From NCBI RefSeq assembly GCF_964355755.1, contig NC_092674.1, positions 2,919,001 to 2,983,000 on the forward strand: DNA of 64,000 nt, read 5' to 3'. Under the pieces are notes generated by a model. That model saw only the letters and a list, made by a program, of their open reading frames with translations, was not told the DNA's origin and did not search any database. This DNA comes from Antedon mediterranea. Taxonomy: Eukaryota; Echinodermata; Crinoidea; Comatulida; Antedonidae. Shown in pieces: positions 9,513 to 19,446 of the stretch. The translations under genes and the position numbers were made by a program. Positions within the stretch are counted from its first letter, which is position 1. Each line of letters opens with the position of its first letter.

Positions 9513-12272
9513 ATGAAATATAAATGTGAACACTGTGGAGATAAATTTGAGTTAAATGATTTGAAGATACATTTACGAATACATACATCATCCGATAGAC
9601 ATCATGAAGAAGGCCTAGACCTATACATATACGATGATGATTCTGAGTTAGGCCTAGTTGTAGAAGATCGGGGATTAGGAATCGACAGAGAGCTGAAAGA
9701 AGAACAGACAACGTACGAACGTGAAGATTTGAAAGAGGAGTCATATGAATGTAAACATTGTGGGAAGAAATTTAAATCGAATGGGAATTTGAAAGCACAT
9801 TTGAGAATTCACACAGGAGAGAGACCATACGAATGTGAACATTGTGGAAAGAAATTTAAACAAAATGGTAGTTTGAAGATACATCTGAGAATACATACAG
9901 GAGAGAGACCATTTGAATGTACACATTGTGGAAAGAAATTTAAAGAGGGTTGGAGTTTAAAATCACATTTGAGAATACACACAAGAGAGACACCATATGA
10001 ATGTGAACATTGTGGGAAGAAGTTTTCACATAGTAATGGTTTAAGAATACATTTGAGAATACACACAGGAGAAATTTCACCATATCCTTATGAATGTGAG
10101 CATTGTGGAAAGAAATTTAGAGAAACTAGGAATTGGAAAACACATTTGAGAATACACACAGGAGAGACACCATATGAATGTGAACATTGTGGAAAAAAAT
10201 TTAGAGGAAGTAGGAACTTAAAAACACATATAAAAATACACACAGGAGACAGACCATATGAATGTGAACATTGTGGCAAAACATTTACAGAAAATTCTAA
10301 ATTGAATAAACATTTGAAAATACACACAGTAGAGACACCATATCAATGTGAAAATTGTGGGAAAGGTTTTAAAGAAAATTATAAATTGAAAACACATTTG
10401 AGAATACACACAGCAGAGACACCATACGAGTGTGAACATTGTGGAAAGAAATTTAAACAAAAGGAATATTTTAAACAACATTTGAGAATTCACACAGGAG
10501 AGACACCATATGAATGTGAACATTGCGGAAAGAAATTTATAAAGGGTGGGAGTTTGAAAACACATTTGAGAATACACACAGGAGAGACACCATACGAATG
10601 TGAACATTGTGGAAAGAAATTTAAATGGAATGGGAATTTAAAAACACATTTGAGAATACATACAGGAGAGAGACCATATGTATGTGAACATTGTGGGAAG
10701 AATTTTTCACATAGTAACAATTTAAAAACACATTTGAGAATACATACAGGAGAGACACCATATGAATGTGAACATTGTGAGAAGAAATTTAAACAAAGTA
10801 GGGATTTGAAAACGCATTTGAGAATACACACAGGAGAGACACCATATGAATGTGAACATAGTGGAAAGAAATTTGAAGAGGGTAGGCATTTAAAAAGACA
10901 TTTGAAAATACACACAGGAGAGAGAACATATGAATGTGAACATTGTGGGAAGAAATTTAAAGAAAGTGGGAATTTGAAAAGACATTTGAGAATACACACA
11001 GGAGAGAGACCATATGAATGTGAACATTGTGGAAAGACATTTAAACAAAGTGGGAGTTTGAAAACACATTTGAGAATACACACAGGAGAGACACCATATG
11101 AATGTGAACATTGTGGAAAGAAATTTAAACAAAGTGGGGAATTGAAAACACATTTTAGAATACATACAGGAGAGAGACCATATGTATGTGAACAATGTGG
11201 GAATAATTTTTCACATAGTAACAATTTAAAAACACATTTGAGAATACATACGGGAGAGACACCATATAAATGTGAACATTGTGGGAAGAATTTTTCACAT
11301 AGTAGCAGTTTAAAAACACATTTGAGAATACATACGGGAGAGAGACCATATGAATGTGAACATTGTGGGAAGAATTTTTCACGTAATAACAGTTTAAAAA
11401 CACATTTGAGAATACATACGGGAGAGACACCATATCAATGTGAACATTGTGGGAAGAAATTTTCAGAAAGTAAAAGTTTAAAAGCACACTTGAGAATACA
11501 CACAGGAGAAACACAACATGTATGTGAACATTGTGGAAAGACCTTTGAAGAGAGTTGGAATTTAAAAATACATTTAAGAATACATACAGGAGAGAGACCA
11601 TATGAATGTGAACATTGTGGAAAGAAATTTAAACAAAGTTGGGATTTGAAAACGCATTTGAGAATACATACAGGAGAGAGACCATATGCATGTGAACATT
11701 GTGGGAAGAATTTTTCACATAGTAAAAGTTTAAAAATACATTTGAGAATACATACAGGAGAGACACCATATGAATGTGAACTTTGTGGGAAGACATTTAA
11801 ACAGAATGGACAGTTGAAAATACATTTGAGAATACACACAGGAGAGACACCATATGAATGTGAACATTGTGAAAAGAAATTTAAAGATTGTGGGACTTTG
11901 AAAAGACATTTGAGAGTACACACAGGAGAGACACCATATCAATGTGAACATTGTGGGAAGAAATATCAGCAAAGTGGGGATTTAACAAGACATTTGAGAA
12001 TACACACAGGAGAGACACCATATGAATGTGAACATTGTGGGAAGAAATTTAGGGAAAAGTATGATTTAAAAAGACATATGAGAATACACACAGGAGAGAC
12101 ACCATATGAATGTGAACATTGTGGGAAGAAATTTAAAGATAGTGGGAATTTAAAAACACATTTGAGAATACACACAGGAGAGACACTATACGAATGTGAA
12201 CATTGTGGAAAGAAATTTTCAGTGAGAAAAAGTTTAAAAACACATTTGAGAATACATACAGGAGAGACATAG
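9513..12272 (+). CDS. C2H2 zinc-finger protein 2 (31 fingers)
   Basis: Encodes 919 residues. The ATG at 9513 is preceded by an in-frame TAA 33 bases upstream, fixing the start within this exon. Architecture as in gene 1: lone N-terminal finger with x11 spacing, acidic spacer of about 60 residues (runs such as DDDSELGL and KEEQTTYERED), then 30 fingers with TGE(T/R)PY linkers. Finger 6 is preceded by a lengthened TGEISPYP linker that gene 3 shares. Finger 15 has Ser for its second Cys (CEHSG), so it probably does not bind zinc. Several fingers share the helix HSNN or near variants. Its last three fingers nearly repeat those of gene 1, then TGET and stop. A nuclear DNA-binding role is inferred from family; no effector domain or target is visible. 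Confidence 0.87.
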   Translation: MKYKCEHCGDKFELNDLKIHLRIHTSSDRHHEEGLDLYIYDDDSELGLVVEDRGLGIDRELKEEQTTYEREDLKEESYECKHCGKKFKSNGNLKAHLRIHTGERPYECEHCGKKFKQNGSLKIHLRIHTGERPFECTHCGKKFKEGWSLKSHLRIHTRETPYECEHCGKKFSHSNGLRIHLRIHTGEISPYPYECEHCGKKFRETRNWKTHLRIHTGETPYECEHCGKKFRGSRNLKTHIKIHTGDRPYECEHCGKTFTENSKLNKHLKIHTVETPYQCENCGKGFKENYKLKTHLRIHTAETPYECEHCGKKFKQKEYFKQHLRIHTGETPYECEHCGKKFIKGGSLKTHLRIHTGETPYECEHCGKKFKWNGNLKTHLRIHTGERPYVCEHCGKNFSHSNNLKTHLRIHTGETPYECEHCEKKFKQSRDLKTHLRIHTGETPYECEHSGKKFEEGRHLKRHLKIHTGERTYECEHCGKKFKESGNLKRHLRIHTGERPYECEHCGKTFKQSGSLKTHLRIHTGETPYECEHCGKKFKQSGELKTHFRIHTGERPYVCEQCGNNFSHSNNLKTHLRIHTGETPYKCEHCGKNFSHSSSLKTHLRIHTGERPYECEHCGKNFSRNNSLKTHLRIHTGETPYQCEHCGKKFSESKSLKAHLRIHTGETQHVCEHCGKTFEESWNLKIHLRIHTGERPYECEHCGKKFKQSWDLKTHLRIHTGERPYACEHCGKNFSHSKSLKIHLRIHTGETPYECELCGKTFKQNGQLKIHLRIHTGETPYECEHCEKKFKDCGTLKRHLRVHTGETPYQCEHCGKKYQQSGDLTRHLRIHTGETPYECEHCGKKFREKYDLKRHMRIHTGETPYECEHCGKKFKDSGNLKTHLRIHTGETLYECEHCGKKFSVRKSLKTHLRIHTGET

Positions 12273-14055
12273 TATTAGTACAGTATATCAATACAGTGTG
12301 TGGGAAGAAATTAAAAACAAAGTAGGCACATGCAGGAGAGCAGCTCAGCTACCGGTGAGAAACTTGTCATGAATGTGAACATTTTGGTAAGCAATGTTAA
12401 AGACGCATACAAGAATGGACCGTATGAATGTGAACATTATTAACTTGTTGCCAAGGATTTAGAGATCTGATGTTGGGAAACAGCTGTTTGGAAATCACGT
12501 TGTAGATGGAATTCAATACTGGAATAGATCATCCCTGTATCTCGTCATGAAGTAGGCCTAGTGTGGAATCATTTAAATAGGATGGAGGATCCAAACCCAT
12601 AGCCATGGGGTGGTTGGTGTTTGCCCTGAAGTGCCCTGACTCAACTAGAGATTAGCAGTGGAAGAAAGCTAGCTTGTGATGATTTTTGCTTCCTTTTGTG
12701 GAAAAAGGAATAAACCCATAATCGGATCTAGAAAACAAGACCTAAAATCTCTTAGTTTTCTAGATATAGAAAACTAAGATATCTTAAGTCCTAGAAAACT
12801 AAGACCTAAGATATCTTAGTTTTCTAGATTTAGAAAACTAAGATATCTTAGGTCTTAGTTTTTTCTAGATCTGAGTTTTCTAGACACCCAAACGAAACCT
12901 CTATGTAAAAATCCTGGCTACAGGCTTGGAGGACTCTACCCTATGGATCGGAGTGAAAGGTCAATCAACCTCATTCTGTTCATTACTTACTAAAACACAA
13001 TACAAAAGAACAATGCTGAACGTGAGGCATGCTTTAATAAGAAGTCTTTAATTAAATTTTATTGAAAAATAACATTTTTGAATGACAGAAAGTGTTATTA
13101 TTATATAACCCATCACTATGTCAAATTATATAATTTAATAATTTCAACTAATTTCCTATACAATTACAGTATATACCAATTGGTATAGTAATAAATAAAT
13201 ATATGTATAGGCTTTGATCTTGTATTACTGTACTATATTGTATCTGAAACTAGATATTGGTTAACTCTTCTGCAGTGTATTAAATTAATTTAAACATTCA
13301 AAAGGTTGATTGATGAAATTAAGGTGCTTAGAGTACCCTCAAAACTGCATTCACTGCACAGCCCTTCTCTCATCATAAGAATAACCCATCTGTTCACCAT
13401 GATTACCATTTTAAATTATATAAATTACCTATTTAACTACACAGTTGATAGACGGATTAATCGACTTGATGCATGCACCAAATCATAAAAGAAGTGACGC
13501 CATTGCGACCAGATAAAAATCGAAAAAAGTCCCCTTTGTTGTATTGTACAAGCTTTGGGGGCGTCAATTAACAGAAGAACGTCGAATCAAATTATTACTA
13601 GTAAATAATGCAGAGAAGGCGTCCCATAACTCAAACACCCAAAGGTCAATTATAACCAATGGTATTATATAGCCGAAGGCTGGATGAAAATACAATGTTA
13701 ACGCAGTTCAAAAAGTTATTCTCTATGAAGAGGGAACTAACAAGATGGTGGCTACAATCGATCAATCAGATATGCCCTACGCACTACTAATACGCCGCGC
13801 CTGTGTGTTAGAGGCCGACCGAGCGTGAGAACGATGAACGCGAACGTATTCTGTATGATCCTCGTATACAACTAGAATGCCAAGAAATTATTAATTCCAT
13901 TGTGATTAACAATACTATACTGTATATTTAATTTTATAAAAACTTGGCTGGGGGAGGGGTGTCGTTTGTGGCTATGCAGAGCCATATATAGCTATATGGC
14001 TATGGGGGGATACCCCCCTCGTCGGGGAGCATATCCGAATACTAATAGCTTAACA
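12273..14055 (+). repeat. Duplicated 3' flank of zinc-finger gene 2
   Basis: Near-identical partner of 3864-5600, with the same finger relics (12300-12440) and palindrome block (12722-12888). It carries about 105 bp at 13845-13955 that the gene 1 copy lacks. At about 14050 it runs uninterrupted into block A, so this is the empty site for FB1. Confidence 0.85.
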
Positions 14056-15318
14056 TTGGGTCTGTCCGCCCCATTGCGGTTTACGCGTGATATCATGTTC
14101 CATCCAGGGACCAGAATGTGACTGTAGTTTCCAAACGAAGTTTACCGAAGCGTTACTTTGTGTACTGTGTATCGACGTACACTATACAGAAATTATTTTT
14201 TTTATATCCATGGTAGGGCTGGTTCTGGAGACGTACCGGTATAAATTTTGTTTTATAATTCGAAGTATAATAAGTTAAATTTCCGGGACCTAGCAACTCT
14301 ATTTTTCAAAATGTTCTTAAAGCAAAAAATACTTAAATTGTCTGTCAGACCATGGAGGTATAATACCTCCATGGTCAGACAATGGTTTTTGAGTTATAAT
14401 AAAAAGTTTCTTTTCTCTTAGTTATTTATATCCATTTACAGATGATCGTGCATTTGAAACAAGTGACTGTGTTTACAGCTGATTTCTATTTTCTTCTATT
14501 TTCAAAAAAATCTGAAAGCGGTATTTCCTTATTTTGTTCAACTTCAATTACCTGATGACCTTGATCTTGTACAGGTGAACGCATGCAACTGAATACCCTC
14601 TACAGACAACGTGACTTCTTCAAGTTGGCACAAGTGGAAATTCTTCCACAATCTGTTGATTGGCGTCAACCAATAAAAGGGCAAGAATCCAAAATCGTTC
14701 AACCGTGAGCACTCATATACTCTTTTCCAGACGTTTTTTGGATGCAACAGCTGGACCTATAAATTATAGTGGATGATCCTTTTTCACATTTATGTAACTC
14801 TCTCAGTACTAAACTTGCTGCAGCTTTATATCTGATTGCGTCATCTCTTGTGACATAGCGGGCTAGAGCAGCAGCGTGAAAAAAGTCACTAAATTTGAAT
14901 ATCTTTTCGCAAGTGGACCCAATTTGACACCAGGGGAGCACAGGGAAATAATAGTCACATACAAAAACATCGAGAAAAATTACTTCTAGAATTAAAAAAT
15001 ATTTCAAACTTGGTAAGTTGGTATATGTTCAATATATCGGTTACTCCATCCGTAAAGTCAAAAGAAAAATTTGTTCCGAGATTACTGCTCTGAATATACC
15101 TCCTGTTGGAATCACTTTTTCGTCTGGAGTACGCCCTCTAGCCTTCGGCTTTACCTCACTGTTAGTTTAGTCATAATGCATGATATGCAGCAGACGTGTT
15201 TTTTAGAGCAGCAAGATGTAAAATTGTAATATGATAACACAACGCGGCCTGACTCCATCTTTCATAATACAGGTACTCTGTGCTGTAACTAATAGGAAAA
15301 TTTGAACAAAAAACCAAC
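14056..15318 (+). repeat. Shortened spacer between zinc-finger genes 2 and 3
   Basis: Block A (to about 14190) jumps directly into part of block C, a loss of about 500 bp compared with 7800-8330. Then follow a dispersed repeat (14310-14880), a fragment of block E and block F, and the 5' region of gene 3, which matches that of gene 2. A perfect palindrome built on accatggaggtat lies near 14350-14377. Confidence 0.7.
14560..14880 (-). repeat. Dispersed repeat R1, copy 1
   Basis: Contains the reverse complements of gctgctctagcccgctac, gcagcagttatag-like and acccaaaaaacgtct-like words found at 29080-29265 (+) and 52165-52480 (+). Three copies in one window mark an interspersed element. No ORF of its own is recognisable. 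Confidence 0.65.
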
Positions 15319-17997
15319 ATGAAATATAAATGTGAACACTGTGGAGATAAATTTGAGTTAAATGATTTGAAGATACATTTACGAATACATACATCATCCG
15401 ATAGACATCATGAAGAAGGCCTAGACCTATACATATACGATGATGATTCTGAGTTAGGCCTAGAAGATCGGGGATTAGGAATCGACAGAGAGCTGAAAGA
15501 AGAACAGACAACGTACGATCAAGGTGAAGATTTGAAAGAGCTGTCATATGAATGTGAACATTGTGGGAAGAAATTTAAATCGAATGGTAATTTGAAAGCA
15601 CATTTGAGAATTCACACAGGAGAGAGACCATACGAATGTGAACATTGTGGGAAGAAATTTAAACAAAATGGTAGTTTGAAAACACATTTGAGAATACATA
15701 CAGGAGAGAGACCATATGAATGTGAACATTGTGGGAAGAAATTTAAACGGGGTTGGAGTTTGAAATCACATTTGAGAATACACACAGGAGAGACACCATA
15801 TGAATGTGAACATTGTGGGAAAAAATTTTCACAAAGTAACGGTTTAAGAATACATTTGAAAAGACACACAGGAGAAATTTCACCATATCCTTTTGAATGT
15901 GAGCATTGTGGAAAGAAATTTAGAGAAATTAGGAATTGGAGAACACATTTGAGAATACACACAGGAGAGACACCATATGAATGTGAACATTGTGGGAAAA
16001 AATTTAGAGGAAGTAGGAACTTAAAAACACATTTAAAAATACACACAGGAGACAGACCATATGAATGTGAACATTGTGGCAAAACATTTACAGAAAATTC
16101 TAAATTGAAAACACATTTGAGAATACACACAGGAGAGACACCATATGAATGTGAACATTGTGGGAAGAAATTTAAACAAAATGAATATTTGAAACAACAT
16201 TTGAGAATACACACAGGAGAGACACCATACGAATGTGAACATTGCGGAAAGAAATTTAATAATGGTGGGAGTTTGAAAATACATTTGAGAATACACACAG
16301 GAGAGACACCATATGAATGTGAACATTGTGGAAAGAAATTTAAGTGGAATGGGACTTTAAAAACACATTTGAGAATACACACAGGAGAGACACCATATGA
16401 ATGTGAACATTGTGGAAAGAAATTTAAGTGGAATGTGACTTTAAAAACACATTTGAGAATACACACAGGAGAGACACCATATGAATGTGAACATTGTGGG
16501 AAAAAATTTAAAGAGGGTAGGAGTTTGAAAAACCATTTGAGAATACATGGGGAGATTCCATATTTATGTGAACATTGTGGGAAGAATTTTTCACATAGTA
16601 ACAATTTAAAAACACATTTGAGAATACATACAGGAGAGACACCATACGAATGTGAACATTGTGGAAAGAAATTTAAGCGGAATGGGAATTTAAAAACACA
16701 TTTGAGAATACACACAGGAGAGACACCATACGAGTGTGAACATTGTGGAAAAAAATTTAAGCGGAATGGGAATTTAAAAACACATTTGAGAATACACACA
16801 GGAAACACACCATATGAATGTGAATATTGTACGATGAATTTTTCACAAAGTAACGGTTTAAAAACACATTTGAAAATACACACAGGAGAGACGCCATATG
16901 AATGTGAACATTGTGGGAAGACATTTAAACAAAGTGGGAATTTGAAAAAACATTTGAGAATACACACAGGAGAGACACCATATGAATGTGAACATTGTGG
17001 AAAGAAATTTAAACAAAATGAGGAATTGAAAACACATTTGAGAATACATACAGGAGAGAGACCATATGAATGTGAACATTGTGGGAAGAATTTTTCACAT
17101 AGTAACAATTTAAAAACACATTTGAGAATACATACGGGAGAGACACCATATGAATGTGAACATTGTGGGAAGAATTTTTCACATAGTAACAGTTTAAAAA
17201 CACATTTGAGAATACATACGGGAGAGAGACCATATGAATGTGAACATTGTGGGAAGAATTTTTCACATAGTAACAATTTAAAAACACATTTGAGAATACA
17301 TACGGCGGGAGAGACACCATATCAATGTGAACTTTGTGGGAAGAAATTTTCAGAAAGTAAAAGATTAAAAGCACATTTGAGAATACACACAGGAGAAACA
17401 CCACATTTATGTGAACATTGTGGAAAGAACTTTAAAGAGAGTTGGAATTTGAAAAGACATTTGAGAATACATACAGGAGAGAGGCCATATGAATGTGAAC
17501 ATTGTGGAAAGAAATTTAAACAAAGTGGGGATTTGAAAATACATTTGAGAATACATACAGGAGAGAAACCATATGAATGTGAACATTGTGGGAAGAATTT
17601 CTCGCATAGTAAAAGTATAAAAATACATTTGAGAACACACACAGAAGAGACACCATATGAATGTGAACATTGTGGGAAGAAATTTAAACAGGATGGACAG
17701 TTGAAAATACATTTGAGAATACACACCGGAGAGACACCATATGAATGTGAACATTGTGAAAAGAAATTTAAAGATTGGGGGACTTTGAAAAGACATTTGA
17801 GAGTACACACAGGAGAGACACCATATCAATGTGAACATTGTGGGAAGAAATATCAGCAAAGTGGGGATTTAACAAGACATTTGAGAATACACACAGGAGA
17901 GACACCATATGAATGTGAACATTGTGGGAAGAAATTTAAACGGAATGACTATTTGAACAAACATTTGAGAATACATACAAATATCCTATCAATATGA
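15319..17997 (+). CDS. C2H2 zinc-finger protein 3 (30 fingers)
   Basis: Encodes 892 residues; the start is fixed by the same upstream in-frame stop as in gene 2. Lone x11-spaced N-terminal finger, acidic spacer, then 29 fingers. Fingers 2-8 correspond one to one with gene 2, including the TGEISPYP linker; the middle differs by gain and loss of whole fingers. Fingers 11/12 and 15/16 are recent tandem duplicates, and fingers 14, 20 and 22 share the helix HSNNLKT. Two linkers are altered: HGEIPY (Thr lost) before finger 14, and TAGETPY before finger 23. The protein ends TNILSI where the frame runs into decayed finger sequence, so it lacks the terminal fingers shared by genes 1 and 2. Same inferred role as its paralogues. 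Confidence 0.87.
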   Translation: MKYKCEHCGDKFELNDLKIHLRIHTSSDRHHEEGLDLYIYDDDSELGLEDRGLGIDRELKEEQTTYDQGEDLKELSYECEHCGKKFKSNGNLKAHLRIHTGERPYECEHCGKKFKQNGSLKTHLRIHTGERPYECEHCGKKFKRGWSLKSHLRIHTGETPYECEHCGKKFSQSNGLRIHLKRHTGEISPYPFECEHCGKKFREIRNWRTHLRIHTGETPYECEHCGKKFRGSRNLKTHLKIHTGDRPYECEHCGKTFTENSKLKTHLRIHTGETPYECEHCGKKFKQNEYLKQHLRIHTGETPYECEHCGKKFNNGGSLKIHLRIHTGETPYECEHCGKKFKWNGTLKTHLRIHTGETPYECEHCGKKFKWNVTLKTHLRIHTGETPYECEHCGKKFKEGRSLKNHLRIHGEIPYLCEHCGKNFSHSNNLKTHLRIHTGETPYECEHCGKKFKRNGNLKTHLRIHTGETPYECEHCGKKFKRNGNLKTHLRIHTGNTPYECEYCTMNFSQSNGLKTHLKIHTGETPYECEHCGKTFKQSGNLKKHLRIHTGETPYECEHCGKKFKQNEELKTHLRIHTGERPYECEHCGKNFSHSNNLKTHLRIHTGETPYECEHCGKNFSHSNSLKTHLRIHTGERPYECEHCGKNFSHSNNLKTHLRIHTAGETPYQCELCGKKFSESKRLKAHLRIHTGETPHLCEHCGKNFKESWNLKRHLRIHTGERPYECEHCGKKFKQSGDLKIHLRIHTGEKPYECEHCGKNFSHSKSIKIHLRTHTEETPYECEHCGKKFKQDGQLKIHLRIHTGETPYECEHCEKKFKDWGTLKRHLRVHTGETPYQCEHCGKKYQQSGDLTRHLRIHTGETPYECEHCGKKFKRNDYLNKHLRIHTNILSI

Positions 17998-18700
17998 ACA
18001 TGTGGGAAGAAATTAACAAAGTGGAAATTTGAAGACACATACAGGAAAGCAGCTCAGCTACATGACAATGTGAACATATTGGCAAGCAATGTTAAAGACG
18101 CATGCAAGAATGCACCGTATGAATGAACATGAACATCATTAACTTGTCGCCAAGGATTCAGAGATGTTGGGAAAAAGCTCTTTGGAAGTCATGTTGTGGA
18201 TATAATTCAATACTGGAATAGATCATCTCTGTATCTAGTCATGAAGTAGGCCTAGTGTGAAATCATTTAAATAGGATGGAGGATCCAAACCTCTATGTAA
18301 AAATCCTGGCTACAGGCTTGGAGGACTCTACCCTAAGGATCGGAGTGAAAGGTCAATCAACAAGAGACGACACCAACCTCATTCTGTTCATTACTTACTA
18401 AAACACAATACAAAAGAATAATGCTGAACATGAGGCATGATTTAATAAGAAGTCTTTTATTAAACATTTTGAATGACATAATGTTTTTGAAGTATTGTGT
18501 ACTGCATAACCCATCACCATGTCAAATTATATTAATAAACTAATTTCCTATACAATTTACCAATTTTAAAAATAAAATTGGTATTAATAATAAATATATG
18601 TACAGGCTTTGATTTTGTATTATATTGTATATTATTTTTCCTCTATAGCTTTTTAACTCTTCTAGTTCTACAGTGTATTAAATTAATTTAAACCATTCAA
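17998..18700 (+). repeat. 3' flank of zinc-finger gene 3 with finger relic
   Basis: Directly after the stop, a decayed finger is legible in another frame (EHVGRN, stop, QSGNLKTHTG). Sequence matching the other 3' flanks follows, but the palindrome block and most of the distal flank are missing. This is the right end of the array: beyond 18700 no array sequence is seen. Confidence 0.75.
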
Positions 18701-18825
18701 AAGTATGACCGAATTGATTTTAATATTCAGGATTTTATCTAAGATAAACTGAATCAGTTATTTTTAAACACAAATATGCCAGTATGTATACATGTGTATG
18801 ACAAGAGATTCCTAATTATATAGAG

Positions 18826-19228
18826 AACATTTTTTATTTAGTTTTAACACATTTGTGACAGCTTTAAATTTTTGTACAGACTAACATTTTATGATTGTGA
18901 TTTTTTATATCCTATGTATTTTTATTGTTTTACTTGTATATGTTTGAAGTGCAGTATGGAGAGCTAATTTGATAGTGCTTAGCATGGCAATCCACCGTTG
19001 TCATGTATTTGAACACTCTTTATTTAGTTTTAACACATTTGTGACAGCTCTCCAATCTTGGTCAGCTTTAAATTTTTGTACAGACTAACATTTTATGATT
19101 GTGGTTTTTTATATCTATTCTTATGTATTTTTATTGTTTCACTTGTATGTTTGAAGTGCATTATGGAGAGCCAATTCGATAGTGCTTAGCATGGCAATCC
19201 AGAGGGTGCTGCACCGTTGTCATGTATT
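18826..19228. repeat. Tandem duplication of about 200 bp
   Basis: The block running from tttatttagttttaacacattt through tgcttagcatggcaatcca to gttgtcatgtattt occurs twice (about 18835-19010 and 19015-19228) with small indels. It lies in the intergenic gap between the zinc-finger array and the COG6 stop; no gene is seen. Confidence 0.75.
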
Positions 19229-19446
19229 TCATTTGTTGTTTCTGCCTGAAAATTGAATAAAATAAAATGTTGATTTTATGAAATTAAGGAGTACCCTGGA
19301 AACTGCATGCACTACAGAGCTGTGAACTGATATTAAAAACAAAATGAATACAAGGCAGGAAGAATGTAACAGGTGAAATAAACATCGGGTCACATTCTGT
19401 GGTTTAGTGTACATCTTTAGTACATGGTACAAACTGTAATGCACAT

